Source: Leptolyngbyaceae cyanobacterium RM1_1_2
GTDB taxonomy: Bacteria; Cyanobacteriota; Cyanobacteriia; Phormidesmidales; Phormidesmidaceae
DNA: 59,527 nt
Reading direction: 5' to 3'
NCBI GenBank assembly: GCA_012032345.1
Contig: JAAUQI010000030.1
Location: 1 to 59,527 of the forward strand
A program made the translations under genes and the position numbers. Positions 17,741 through 27,028 of the stretch are shown here, piece after piece (position 1 is the stretch's first letter; every line of letters begins with the position of its first letter). Below the pieces are notes generated by a model, which saw nothing but the letters and a program-made list of their open reading frames with translations, was not told the origin of the DNA and ran no database searches.

Positions 17741-18322
17741 TTACTTTTTGGATCGGGCCAACAGCCGAGCCGCCAAGATGCCGCCCAAAAACCCAAATAG
17801 ATGCCCCTCCCACGAGATCCCAGGCTGATTGGGCAAAACGCCCCAGACCAGGCTACCGTACAGCATAAACGCCAGCAGAGAGACGGCCACACTGACAATG
17901 CTGCGCTCAAAATAGCCCCGCAGCAGCAAAAAACCGAAGTAGCCAAAAACCAAACCGCTAGCCCCAATATGCACCGAGACAGGGTCACCAATTAGCCAGG
18001 TGCCCAGGCCGCTGCTCAGCCCCGCGATCGCTGTCACCCAGAGAAAATCACTAATTTCTCGCAGCATCACAAACCACCCCAGGGTAATCAGGGGAATTGT
18101 GTTAGCCAAAAGATGCTCCAGGTTACCGTGAAGAAAAGGAGCAAACAAGATGCCTCGCAGACCAATCAAACTGCGAGGACGAATGCCGTACTGATCTAAG
18201 CTGCCTCGAAAAATCAGCTCATCAGTTAGTTCTATAACCCACATCAAAACAACAAACCCACCCAGAATCAGCAACTGGGCTTTAACCTCTTGAGCAATGG
18301 TTCTAGAATTATCCCGCCTCAT
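17741..18322 (-). CDS. rhomboid family intramembrane serine protease
   Basis: 193-residue rhomboid protease, which cleaves substrates within the membrane. The catalytic Ser is in the motif HIGASGLVFGYFG and the catalytic His in WEGHLFGFLGG. The HGNLEHLLANTIPL segment (first conserved loop and helix) is present. Six hydrophobic helices are visible. The compact length, without extra domains, is typical of cyanobacterial rhomboids. Substrate unknown. Confidence 0.92.
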   Translation of the reverse strand: MRRDNSRTIAQEVKAQLLILGGFVVLMWVIELTDELIFRGSLDQYGIRPRSLIGLRGILFAPFLHGNLEHLLANTIPLITLGWFVMLREISDFLWVTAIAGLSSGLGTWLIGDPVSVHIGASGLVFGYFGFLLLRGYFERSIVSVAVSLLAFMLYGSLVWGVLPNQPGISWEGHLFGFLGGILAARLLARSKK

Positions 18323-18431
18323 GAGCAGCCGTAGAGTTAAGTGCTTTCCCTCTATCTATAACCTGTCAGTCGGGTAATGGCGATGTTTTGATCCTGAGTT
18401 TCTTAAAAAAATGCCCCCGACACAAGAGAAA

Positions 18432-18465
18432 AGGAGCCAAACTCGATGAGCTGAGTTTGGCTCCT
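18432..18465 (-). terminator. strong terminator of the PEP-CTERM gene
   Basis: AGGAGCCAAACTC, loop of 8, GAGTTTGGCTCCT: a perfect 13-bp stem. On the minus strand TTTCTCTTGTG follows. It lies about 86 bp past the stop of the PEP-CTERM gene. Confidence 0.8.
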
Positions 18466-18550
18466 GGCAAGTCCGTTATGGACTTTATTCACTTCTGGGG
18501 GGGCAATCTAATTGAAATGAAAACGTCAGCGGTGGGGGAAATCCACCTGA

Positions 18551-19282
18551 TTAATGACGAGCACGGCGGCGCAGCAGTGTACCTGCCCCTGCCACCAAAC
18601 CTAGTGCTACAAAGCCAGTAGGTTCAGGAACAGCGACTGCGGTCAGCGCAAAGTCAGAGTCCCGGTCGCCGCTAAACTGTGCGCTGTCAACAGGGGTCAG
18701 TTCAAAGAAAGAAATCTTGGTGTTTCCGAAAGGATTCAGAATTCGCCAAGAAGCCCCGCCATCAAACGTAGGTGCAGACAGATTGAGGACAGAATCTGGT
18801 GCTAGGCTCCAAACAGCGCCAAAATCATCTTCATCACCCGTAACTGAAAGAGTGCCCACAGTGCCGTCGCTGGCTGTGATTTGAGCCACTTCGTTGAGGC
18901 CATCGAAGCGACCACCGTTCGCTTTGCTCAGGAAAAGAAAGCTGAGGTCAATAGACTTGACTACGCTTTCAGCAAAGCTAACCTTCAAAACCTCATTGAC
19001 ATCAATTTCTCCAAAGGAGGGGTCAGTAGGCCCACCCAGTAGGGTTCCGTCAGGAGAAATACCGATGCCCGCAACGCCAGCAACTGTCTTTCCAGTGAGC
19101 TTGTAGCCACCTGGCTGGAGAACATCCAGCGTAAATCCGTTGACTTCACAGCTGCTAGTAGCAGGGCAACCTGCGCCGATTGCATCAGTAGCTGTAAAGC
19201 TGGCGGCTTGGGCAGGCAAAGCAGTTGCCCCAGCAAGGATCGTGACCACAGAGGCCACTAAATAACTTCGATTGAAACTCAT
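18551..19282 (-). CDS. PEP-CTERM sorting domain protein
   Basis: 243-residue secreted protein with a C-terminal PEP-CTERM anchor: PEP (VPEPTGFVALGL), a hydrophobic span and a basic tail RRRARH. The N-terminal signal peptide (VASVVTILAGATALPAQAAS) is clear. The mature domain is beta-rich (NGFTLDVLQPGGYKLTG ... WRILNPFGNTKISFFEL) with no family I know. PEP-CTERM proteins are processed by exosortase and end in the extracellular matrix or envelope; exosortase is not in this window. A strong ribosome site (AAGGGAG) precedes the ATG. Confidence 0.9.
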   Translation of the reverse strand: MSFNRSYLVASVVTILAGATALPAQAASFTATDAIGAGCPATSSCEVNGFTLDVLQPGGYKLTGKTVAGVAGIGISPDGTLLGGPTDPSFGEIDVNEVLKVSFAESVVKSIDLSFLFLSKANGGRFDGLNEVAQITASDGTVGTLSVTGDEDDFGAVWSLAPDSVLNLSAPTFDGGASWRILNPFGNTKISFFELTPVDSAQFSGDRDSDFALTAVAVPEPTGFVALGLVAGAGTLLRRRARH

Positions 19283-19769
19283 GATTGCTCCCTTAAGCGT
19301 TTAAGCGTTATCTAAATAGAAATCCAGTAAAAGTACCCAGAATGTGCGCAGACAACCCTTAGGCGTTTTCATCTAACCTTGGGCGTTTTCATCTAATCTA
19401 TCCGAGAAAATTGAGATCTGCGAAGTCATCTAGCCCAACTTCACAGAAGCTTAATTTTACTGACTTGCTCAGCTGGAAACAGGAAAATAATGAGTCTTTT
19501 TTTCAGTGAGAATACGTAAATTCTACTGCCGTTCTGTTTGGAATCCAGAATTTGCAACCGTAACCTTACGCAATCCAGCTATCAGCCCCTCGAAAATCTG
19601 TCCTAAGATAGACTCGAACTAGCCGCCATTTTGGATAGCTGCGCTGGTTTCACTTTCCGTAAAATTCTATAGGCCCAGTATAAGCTAGCTAAAAGTCAAC
19701 TGGCTAGAAGTGTGTTTTTATGCTGTAAGAGTCAAAAATATTGTGGTGTTTCCCAAACACTCCCATGCT
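19283..19769. other. intergenic region upstream of the PEP-CTERM gene
   Basis: About 490 bp. It holds a 20-bp tandem repeat (19359-19398) about 80-115 bp upstream of the PEP-CTERM start, and a short tandem TAAGCGTTT/TAAGCGTTA close to the start. No coding region was found, and the rest looks unstructured. Confidence 0.5.
19359..19398. repeat. two tandem 20-bp direct repeats
   Basis: CTTAGGCGTTTTCATCTAAC and CTTGGGCGTTTTCATCTAAT follow each other directly with 18 of 20 identical bases. The 20-bp period places both copies almost on the same face of DNA (two helical turns). The position upstream of a secreted-protein gene suggests a regulator site; this is inference. Confidence 0.7.
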
Positions 19770-20819
19770 CTAGCGCACCTGTACAAACCCGGCCTGACTT
19801 AACAGCGCCTGTCCCTGATTGCTCAGCAAGAGCTGGGCGTAGGTTTCTCCTGCTTGCTGATCGCTTTGACCATTTTGTTTCACTACCACAAACAAGCGCC
19901 GGGTTATGGGATATTGTCCGCTTCGAAAAGCTTCAGTGTTGGGCTGATTGCGCTGATCTGGGCAGTTTTCTAGAGGAACAAAAGGTTCTACGTACGGCGC
20001 GACTAGCTCGTCGTCAACTCGTCTCACCGGTAAAGGACGTACAGTACATTGGCCAACGACCTCTGGGGCCGAGGCATAGTAGATAGCGCCAGGATTGTTG
20101 GAGACTTCCCGCAGGGCAAGCGTCGTATCATCGACAAATTGAACTACTGAGCCGAGGTTTTCACCCCCTAAAATGGCATCTATGAAGTAATCTACTGTAC
20201 CGCCCTCGGTAGAGCGCGAATAGGGCGTGATCGGCAGATCTGGCCCGCCCACCTGCTGCCAGTTAGTACTCTGCCCGGTATAAATGTCTTTAAGCTGGTC
20301 TAGGGTCAAATCGGGTATCTGCAAGTCTGGATGCACGGCGATCGCAATGCCTTCGATAGCGACTGGAATCTCTTGGAGGCTAAAGCCTTGCTGTTGGGCC
20401 TGCTCGTATTCTTCAGTTCTGAGTGAACGAGACGATTGCGCAAACGAAAGCTGGCCGTTGAGCAGCATAGCGATCCCCACACCGGAGCTAGGCGGCTTAG
20501 CCGTTGGATTAACATAGCGCAGCTCAAAATCAGGCCAGACCGTCTCAATCTCTGAATCGACAGTGCTGCGAATAGGTGCCCAAGTGGTGCTGCCCCCGTA
20601 GTTAAACAGGCCCTGAGGCACATCACTCACACTGGCAAAGTCATCAACAGCTTTAGGGAGCGAGGGGGCCGAAGTTTGGGTAGAATCTTGAGGCTGCTGA
20701 GCTAGCTTGCTAAGATCTAGCGTGCCGCTGCGGTTAAGCCACCACAGCCCACCCCCGACGAGTCCCACTGTTATTACAAGAGCCGTAATCAAAGCTGGCG
20801 TTTCATTCTTGGTAGTCAT
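19770..20819 (-). CDS. PstS/SphX-like substrate-binding protein
   Basis: 349-residue periplasmic binding protein of the phosphate-ABC type. It has an uncleaved-looking N-terminal span (ALITALVITVGLVGGGLWWL) without a lipobox. The binding core shows NYGGSTTWAPIR, RSLRTEEYEQAQQQGF, YTGQSTNWQQVGGPDLPI and YSRSTEGGTVDYF, which match the PstS family. No permease or ATPase genes are near. It is transcribed 24 bp after a membrane Ser/Thr kinase, so it may deliver an extracellular signal rather than transport. Phosphate specificity is not proven. Confidence 0.85.
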   Translation of the reverse strand: MTTKNETPALITALVITVGLVGGGLWWLNRSGTLDLSKLAQQPQDSTQTSAPSLPKAVDDFASVSDVPQGLFNYGGSTTWAPIRSTVDSEIETVWPDFELRYVNPTAKPPSSGVGIAMLLNGQLSFAQSSRSLRTEEYEQAQQQGFSLQEIPVAIEGIAIAVHPDLQIPDLTLDQLKDIYTGQSTNWQQVGGPDLPITPYSRSTEGGTVDYFIDAILGGENLGSVVQFVDDTTLALREVSNNPGAIYYASAPEVVGQCTVRPLPVRRVDDELVAPYVEPFVPLENCPDQRNQPNTEAFRSGQYPITRRLFVVVKQNGQSDQQAGETYAQLLLSNQGQALLSQAGFVQVR

Positions 20820-20843
20820 AAGTTTGTCTAATCAGAGAAAACC

Positions 20844-22274
20844 CTAGAAAAACCTGGAAACGATCCGATAGACTAGCCAAAAAACAGTGGCGATCGCAAC
20901 CATAACCAACGCCGCTATTAAAGCAAGGATTAAGAGCGTCAACCAGGGATAAACCCGTAATATCAGAACGATACCGAGGCTGATAGCAGCCACAATCAGC
21001 AGGTCAACCCGTTCAATAACACGCCGCCACTGCAGAATAACCAGAACTGCCATAAACAACAGCCATGCGCCGCTGCCAGCCAGTGTCGTTCCTAAAAAGC
21101 TACCTAATGCGACTGCTGCGAGTCCCCCTTCAAACCCGGTAAAGGCAGCTCCCCCCAATGTTTCCAATAGCGAAAATCGAGGTGGAGCGGTGGCCGCTTG
21201 TACTGGTGACGGCGAGGCTGGCGATCGCGGTGGGGGTGGAGCAGGTGAGGATGAGGCTGGCGGTGAGGGAGTAACAGGCGGCGCAGAGGGAAGACTCTGT
21301 GGCGACGGCGACTGTCTTATGGGGGGTACCTGAGTGACAGCCTGCAGAACTTCCTTGGCAGAAGCAAAGCGCTGATCGGGAGCTGCCTTCAACATGCGAT
21401 TGAGCACAGAGGCTAGACGTGGACTGACCTGTATGCCCTGTTGCCAATCCCAGGTATTGCGGTAAGAATCATACAGGTCGCCAGCAGGTTTGCCCGTTAC
21501 CAAAGTAACGCAGGTTACGGCCAAGGCGTAGAGATCAGTTGAAGGATATACCGCCCCGCCAGACATCTGTTCGGGCGGAGCAAAGCCCATTGAGTAGATA
21601 CCTGTAGACTTAGCCCCCTGACTTTGTCCCTGCGTTACCTGTTTAACCGCCCCGAAGTCTAGCAGGTACAGCCTGCCGTCCTTGCGACGCATGATGTTAG
21701 AAGGTTTGATGTCGCGGTGAATGGTGTGATTTTCGTGGACAAAGGTGAGTACTTTGAGAATTGAGCTCAAAATTTCTAAAACAGCTGCTTCAGAAAACGC
21801 TCCTTGCTGCTCTAGCTCTTGCTCTAAATCCTGGCCGTCAATAAACTCCTGAACCAGATAAAAAAGCTCTTCTTGCTGAGTCGTCCCTAGACCAGGGACA
21901 ATCAGCGGAAAGAATGCATACAAATCAGGAATTTGCGGATGGCGATCGCCGAGAACTTCTAAAACCTGCGCCTCTCGCTCAAACAAATCTTGAGCAACTC
22001 TTAGCTGCTCGGGGCTGAGATTACCCGAAGGCTGAAACTGCTTTACCACGCACTGTCTCATGGTAGGCGTGTAGCGATCGCAGGCCAAATAAGCAGCGCC
22101 AAAGCCGCCTTTGCCCAGCAGCTTGAGCGGCAGATAGCGACTACCCAGCACTAGGGGCATGCCACAGGCGACACAAAACTTTTGCTGTACCGTCTTGAGC
22201 GTAGCGGGAGTATCTAGATCAGCAAAAGTATTAATCGGTCTTGGACAGCTTGGGCGCGTGCAATGCAGCTGCAT
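20844..22274 (-). CDS. membrane Ser/Thr protein kinase with zinc-ribbon N-terminus
   Basis: 476-residue Hanks-type kinase. An N-terminal four-Cys motif (Cys5, Cys10, Cys34, Cys37) looks like a zinc ribbon, as in some cyanobacterial kinases. The kinase domain (about 48-315) has GKGGFG, the Lys in VVKQF, HRDIKPSNIM and DFGAVK, so it is catalytically complete. A Pro/Ser-rich linker (about 315-355) leads to a C-terminal membrane domain with several spans. The next gene is a binding protein 24 bp downstream, which may be its sensor or a target. Confidence 0.93.
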   Translation of the reverse strand: MQLHCTRPSCPRPINTFADLDTPATLKTVQQKFCVACGMPLVLGSRYLPLKLLGKGGFGAAYLACDRYTPTMRQCVVKQFQPSGNLSPEQLRVAQDLFEREAQVLEVLGDRHPQIPDLYAFFPLIVPGLGTTQQEELFYLVQEFIDGQDLEQELEQQGAFSEAAVLEILSSILKVLTFVHENHTIHRDIKPSNIMRRKDGRLYLLDFGAVKQVTQGQSQGAKSTGIYSMGFAPPEQMSGGAVYPSTDLYALAVTCVTLVTGKPAGDLYDSYRNTWDWQQGIQVSPRLASVLNRMLKAAPDQRFASAKEVLQAVTQVPPIRQSPSPQSLPSAPPVTPSPPASSSPAPPPPRSPASPSPVQAATAPPRFSLLETLGGAAFTGFEGGLAAVALGSFLGTTLAGSGAWLLFMAVLVILQWRRVIERVDLLIVAAISLGIVLILRVYPWLTLLILALIAALVMVAIATVFWLVYRIVSRFF

Positions 22275-22299
22275 GAGAATTCATCATCTACAAAGATTT

Positions 22300-23364
22300 T
22301 CAACCAGGAGGAGATTGAGCATTTGCCTTAGATAAGCTTTGATCAACAACCGTAGCGGCTGCTTCACCAGCCTCTGTTCCCACCTTAGGCGCAGCCTTAC
22401 TGCCATTGGTTTTACTTTTACTATTTTTACTAAAGTCTAAGACGCGATTGGTAAACTGAGGCAAAATCTCTCGGGTAAAAGCTTCAGCCGCCTTGGAGCG
22501 ATAGCGATTAGGGTTAAAAATAGCAGAGAGGGTTCGATGCACCACCACTGACTCAATTTTGGCTCGGTGTAGAACTCCCATTTGCAGCTCTTTCTCAATA
22601 GCGGAGACGGAGACAAAAGCGACGCCTAATCCAGACTGCACCGCGTTTTTGATCGCCTCGATAGAATTCAGCTCCATCTCAATTTTCAGCCGTCGGGTCT
22701 CGATACCGCAGCGCGTCAGCACCTGATCAATCACTTTGCGAATAGTAGACTGAGAATCTAAAGCAATAAACTTAAGCTTATACAAATCTTCCCGCTGAAT
22801 CATCTCCTGATGGGCTAGAGGATGAAAAACCGGCATAATCAGCGCCAATTCGTCTTCAGCGTAAGGGATAATTTCGAGGGCATCCTGCAGCTCTGGCAAA
22901 ACCTCACCGCCGATAATCGCTAAGTCAACCTGTCCGTTGGCGACGCTCCAAGAAGTGCGGCGAGTCGAATGTACGTGTAGCTGTACTGCCACCTCGGGAT
23001 AACGCTGGCGGAAAAGTCCAATCATACGAGGCAGCAGATAAGTGCCTGTCGTCTGACTGGCTCCTACAATTAAAGTGCCCCCCTGTAGATTTTGCAGATC
23101 CTCGATCGCACGACAGGTCTCCTGGCACAGGCTTAGAATGCGATCGCCGTAGCTCAGCAGTAAATGCCCTGCCTCCGTGAGCTGTGCCCGCCGACCCCCT
23201 CGATCAAATAAAGGAACGTCTAGCTGTCGTTCCAGGTTTTGAACTTGCAGGCTAACGGCTGGTTGAGATACGTACAAGCTGTCCGCAGCTCGCTTGAAAC
23301 TTCCCTCAGCAGCTATTGCTTTGAGAATACGAAGCTGATCGAGGGTAAAGGGAAGGTCAGACAT
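22300..23364 (-). CDS. rbcR: LysR-type regulator RbcR
   Basis: 354-residue LysR regulator, closely matching cyanobacterial and plastid RbcR (Ycf30), an activator of Rubisco and carbon-fixation genes. The N-terminus begins [20 protein letters not shown] with the helix-turn-helix [18 protein letters not shown]. The effector domain carries [18 protein letters not shown] and [20 protein letters not shown]. The last 45 residues are a Lys/Ala-rich variable tail ([13 protein letters not shown]), absent from short homologues. The rbc genes are not in this window. Confidence 0.93.
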   Translation of the reverse strand: MSDLPFTLDQLRILKAIAAEGSFKRAADSLYVSQPAVSLQVQNLERQLDVPLFDRGGRRAQLTEAGHLLLSYGDRILSLCQETCRAIEDLQNLQGGTLIVGASQTTGTYLLPRMIGLFRQRYPEVAVQLHVHSTRRTSWSVANGQVDLAIIGGEVLPELQDALEIIPYAEDELALIMPVFHPLAHQEMIQREDLYKLKFIALDSQSTIRKVIDQVLTRCGIETRRLKIEMELNSIEAIKNAVQSGLGVAFVSVSAIEKELQMGVLHRAKIESVVVHRTLSAIFNPNRYRSKAAEAFTREILPQFTNRVLDFSKNSKSKTNGSKAAPKVGTEAGEAAATVVDQSLSKANAQSPPG

Positions 23365-23595
23365 AATTGCTTAACCCGAAGTTAAAGAAGGCTCGAAAGT
23401 TCAACAGAGACACAATACGTAGGCGACATGGGTAAACTTTGAAGAAGCGTGGACGCGATCAGGCTCTAGCTAGACAAGCCTACGGAGAATGACAACGAGA
23501 CAATGACGGCGAGATTCAGATGATTGCCCTGCAATCCCTAGATTACTTGTTATTCGGACTTGCTGAAACAGGCTAAGACGAAACCTAAAGATTTT

Positions 23596-24453
23596 ATGAA
23601 ACGCCAGGTTGTTCAGGACTTTCTGAATTTACCAGGAATTGTGGGCGTTGCCCTAATGGACGGGCGATCGCGCCCATATTTTTGTGGCGTTGAGCAGATC
23701 CTAAATTTTCAGCAGCGAGAAGCGATCGCCCAGGGAATTCAGCAGGTAGTCGAGACCACACCCGTTGACCTCCAGTCTTTTTCGTTTCAGTTTGTCGGTT
23801 GCCAGGTTCATATCTACAAACTCAGACAGGGACTCATCTTAATGGTGCTGGCTCGTGAGAACCTGATTGCTCACACCTATTACCCAGCAATTTCCAAACT
23901 CAAAGCCTCGCTGCAGGATGATCTCAATAATGCTGTCGCTACTTTTCAGCTGCTGGCAGGAGCAGCTAATTTAGCGCCGACAGAAAACCAGGTTTCGGAC
24001 GCTGCCGCCGATACAGTGCTTACTGAACTTGAACCCACTCTCGAACCTGCCCAAGCCGCAGCAAATTCCTCATCCTATTTATCGGCTCCAGTATCTGATC
24101 CGGGCATAGCCGCTTCTGCCCTCCCCACGCTGGCAGAGACTTTAGCTGCGCTCAATCACCTGAGTGAGTTTAGCGCCCGGTATTTGGGCAAAATCGTAGT
24201 AGCTAATGCGCTCAAATCAGCTCGTCCAAAAGATTCAAACTGGCTGCAGCAGTTTGAAATCAATCGTAAAGGGGCTATCGTTCTCAAACTTGACAGAAAA
24301 TCTGACAGTCAGCTCAGCCCTGAGCAACACGCCTGGGTGCAGCTATGGGCGGCAGCATTTGCTGAAAAATGCACCAAGATCATTCGCAACTATCCTGAGT
24401 TACTGAAAAACGGTATCGGTTCAAACTTTTACCGACTACTGTTCGAGGCTTAG
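23596..24453 (+). CDS. unknown conserved cyanobacterial protein
   Basis: 285 residues from ATG (an upstream TTG at 23560 adds 12 residues). Residues 1-110 look like a Roadblock/LC7-type fold: VGVALMDGRSRPYF, then VDLQSFSFQFVGCQVHIYKLRQGLILMVLA. A low-complexity linker (about 130-180, rich in Ala, Pro, Glu) separates it from a second helical part ending GIGSNFYRLLFEA. The ferredoxin gene begins 72 bp later on the same strand, suggesting a shared transcript. I do not recognise a named family; the Roadblock resemblance is by eye. Confidence 0.7.
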   Translation: MKRQVVQDFLNLPGIVGVALMDGRSRPYFCGVEQILNFQQREAIAQGIQQVVETTPVDLQSFSFQFVGCQVHIYKLRQGLILMVLARENLIAHTYYPAISKLKASLQDDLNNAVATFQLLAGAANLAPTENQVSDAAADTVLTELEPTLEPAQAAANSSSYLSAPVSDPGIAASALPTLAETLAALNHLSEFSARYLGKIVVANALKSARPKDSNWLQQFEINRKGAIVLKLDRKSDSQLSPEQHAWVQLWAAAFAEKCTKIIRNYPELLKNGIGSNFYRLLFEA

Positions 24454-24525
24454 ACTCTTTTCACCTGAATTAGCTGATTGACGCCCTGACTTTCCAAACC
24501 TTTTAGATATTCTTAAAACTCGTTC

Positions 24526-25011
24526 ATGGCTAAGACTGTTCGGCTAGAACCCATCGCCCAAGAAAGCAGCGTCCAGACTAACAGCAATTTGCTTTCAGTC
24601 CTGCTCAACAAGGATCTCGATGTCCTTAAAGAATGTGGCGGACGGGGTATGTGTGCGACCTGCCATATCTACGTTCAAGAGGGCATGGAGGCGCTAACAC
24701 CGGTCAACCGTCGAGAGCAGCGAACGCTTGAGATCATCACTTCCTGTCGCCAAAATTCGCGCCTAGCCTGTCAGGCGCGGGTGCAGGGAGAGGGAATTGT
24801 GGTAGAGCTGCCACCGGGAATGTATGTCAATTCACTGCAGGATATTGAGGACTTGATTGGGCGTCGGGCTGAGCAAGATCTACTCCACCCCATCACAGGT
24901 GAAACCCTAGTCGAGACTGGCAAACTCATCACCCGCTCAACGCTAAGACAGCTAGAAGACAGCAGCAGCTTCAAAGTGGGCGAATATTTTAGTCAAAGTA
25001 CTGACTATTAG
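24526..25011 (+). CDS. 2Fe-2S ferredoxin-like protein
   Basis: 161-residue 2Fe-2S ferredoxin with the plant-type cluster ligands ECGGRGMCATCHIYV (three Cys) and the fourth Cys in RLACQARV. A C-terminal extension of about 50 residues (LQDIEDLIGRRAEQDLLHPI...) goes beyond a classic PetF. The core resembles the non-photosynthetic ferredoxin of the photosystem II assembly operon in Synechocystis (slr0148, from memory). The equivalent gene is missing from the PAP-like operon at 48.7-52.8 kb, so this could be its relocated counterpart. The equivalence is an inference. Confidence 0.88.
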   Translation: MAKTVRLEPIAQESSVQTNSNLLSVLLNKDLDVLKECGGRGMCATCHIYVQEGMEALTPVNRREQRTLEIITSCRQNSRLACQARVQGEGIVVELPPGMYVNSLQDIEDLIGRRAEQDLLHPITGETLVETGKLITRSTLRQLEDSSSFKVGEYFSQSTDY

Positions 25012-25185
25012 CTTAGTAAGCCACTAAAATCATAATGAAGGCAAATGCGTATTCTTGCGGAATCTAGCTGCTTTCCTAATTTTTTGGTTACAAACATCAG
25101 GGCGGGGCTGTTTGTCTAACAGATAGATTTTGGGCATCTGATAAAGTAGTCAGAATAGAACAAGGGATCGCTTTAGTATGTTCTT

Positions 25186-26274
25186 ATGCAAATTAAGCTA
25201 AAACTCAGTGCCCGACAGCAGCAGGTTTTGTGGGCGACCATTCGTCGCTATGTAGAAACAGCCGAACCCGTTGGCTCTAAATCTTTAGTCAATGAATATG
25301 ATCTCAAGGTTAGCCCAGCTACCATTCGCAACGCTATGGGCTTTTTGGAGAAGTCAGGCTTACTCTATCAGCCATATACTTCAGCGGGTCGGATTCCTTC
25401 TGACTCTGGCTATCGCATTTATGTCAATGAGCTAATTCAGCCGTCTGAGCAGCTCGGACGGCAGACAGACAGGCTGCTGCATACGCAGCTTGATTGGGAA
25501 GGCTGTAGTTTTGAAGCGCTGCTGCGGGGCGCGGCCCAAATTTTATCGACGCTGAGCGGCTACGTCACTTTGATTACGCTACCCAACGCAAATCAGGCCG
25601 TGCTGCGCCACATACAGCTCGTGCAGGTAAGTCCCAGGCAGGGACTGCTGATTGTGATGCTTGACTGCTACGGCCCCCAGTCGATTTTGATTCAGCTACC
25701 TGAGGTTGTAGAGCAGGCTACTGGGTCGTCTGAGCAGCTAGACCGGGAGCTGAAAATCTTGTCTAACTTCTTAAATACTCATCTGAAGGGGCGATCGCTG
25801 AGTGAGGTGACGCTGCTGGACTGGAACGAGCTAGACCAGAAGTTTCAGCAGTATGCGCAGACACTGCGGCAGGCGGTTGTGAGTCTCTCACGGCATCGTC
25901 AGTCGCCTGCTTCTACCCAAATTATGATCAGCGGCCTATCTGAGGTGCTGAGGCAGCCGGAGTTTTCGGAGTCGCACCAGATCCAGGCTATCGTACAGCT
26001 GCTAGAAGAGGAGCAAAAGCAAATTTGGCCGCTAATTTTTGAGACGGAAATGTCCCAAAACACCAATCCGGGCGTGCGGATCTGGATTGGTTCGGAAAAT
26101 CCAATTGAGCCGATGAAGAGCTGTGCTTTAGTCTCTGCTATGTATCGCCGTGATGCCACCCCCATTGGCAGCGTGGGCATTTTGGGGCCAACTCGGATGA
26201 TGTATGAAAATGCGATCGCGGTTGTAGAAGCAGCATCTGACTATCTCTCTAAAGCTATCAGCCAGCCAGCTTAG
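25186..26274 (+). CDS. hrcA: heat-inducible transcription repressor HrcA
   Basis: 362-residue HrcA repressor. It has the N-terminal winged helix LSARQQQVLWATIRRYVETA, then PVGSKSLV and SPATIRNAMGFLE. The central GAF-like and C-terminal domains end with the signature VGILGPTRMMYENAIAVVE. HrcA binds CIRCE operators and represses chaperone genes. The grpE-dnaK-dnaJ operon lies about 5 kb away on the other strand; I did not find a CIRCE element in front of it. Confidence 0.95.
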   Translation: MQIKLKLSARQQQVLWATIRRYVETAEPVGSKSLVNEYDLKVSPATIRNAMGFLEKSGLLYQPYTSAGRIPSDSGYRIYVNELIQPSEQLGRQTDRLLHTQLDWEGCSFEALLRGAAQILSTLSGYVTLITLPNANQAVLRHIQLVQVSPRQGLLIVMLDCYGPQSILIQLPEVVEQATGSSEQLDRELKILSNFLNTHLKGRSLSEVTLLDWNELDQKFQQYAQTLRQAVVSLSRHRQSPASTQIMISGLSEVLRQPEFSESHQIQAIVQLLEEEQKQIWPLIFETEMSQNTNPGVRIWIGSENPIEPMKSCALVSAMYRRDATPIGSVGILGPTRMMYENAIAVVEAASDYLSKAISQPA

Positions 26275-27028
26275 CTTGATATCGAAGAGCAAAGTTTAGT
26301 TAAGCAACTTCTAGACACAGGGACTCTAAAGGTTACTAGTTCGCACGCGGCAGCTAGCGAAGTCAGAGTCAACAATGTGCCTTGCTCCCACCCAATCTGT
26401 AGCGAGATTCATTAGCTAAAACATCATCCAGCTTACTGAAGCAGCAAAAAAACTTTAGACAAACAGAGAACCGGGTGGTGAACTAGCTGCCCTAGCGATC
26501 GCAACGGTTAACTCTAGCAGCTTCTTGCCTACGCTCTCGATACTGAACTGAATGTGTGCAATTGATTATACCGTCGGTAATCACCGAAGACTTTTCACAG
26601 TGACTGGTGTGGGTTTAGCTGACGAACAAAACTCTTGAGCCTGTGATTCTGCTGTAGGCTGGATGAAGCTTGGGTACAACCTAGCGAAACCGTTGTTAGT
26701 GTTGGGCTTCACTTCATTCCACCCAACCCACGCGAGAAACTTTTGTCAGCCAATCAGGGTGTAGGCTTTTGATAAAATCTTAAAAAGTCTGAGTTCGAGA
26801 GGGTTATACTCATCTGCTATGAGTATGAGCAATCTGTGGTAACTCAGTAAATATACTTAAATTTAGCTGATTTAGATGTAAATAAATAAAAAATTTATAT
26901 GAAATTTTAGCAAAAGTTTTGTCAGACTTCGGTAAAGTTAAGTGTTTACACGTCTTTTTTGGATCTGAAGTAGGGATTATCTTGCTTTCAAGACATTCAA
27001 GTCTCTTAGGTTGCTACTCGGATTAATA
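26275..27028. other. intergenic region with a degraded inverted repeat
   Basis: About 750 bp with no recognised gene. At about 26651-26735 two imperfectly complementary arms occur: TAGGCTGGATGAAGC on the left, and CACTTCATTCCACCCAACC on the right. They resemble a very common cyanobacterial intergenic repeat of the type GTAGGTTGGGTTGAGGAAC-N-CCCAACA. The right end (26860-26940) is strongly AT-rich and probably holds the promoter of the following genes. Confidence 0.4.
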
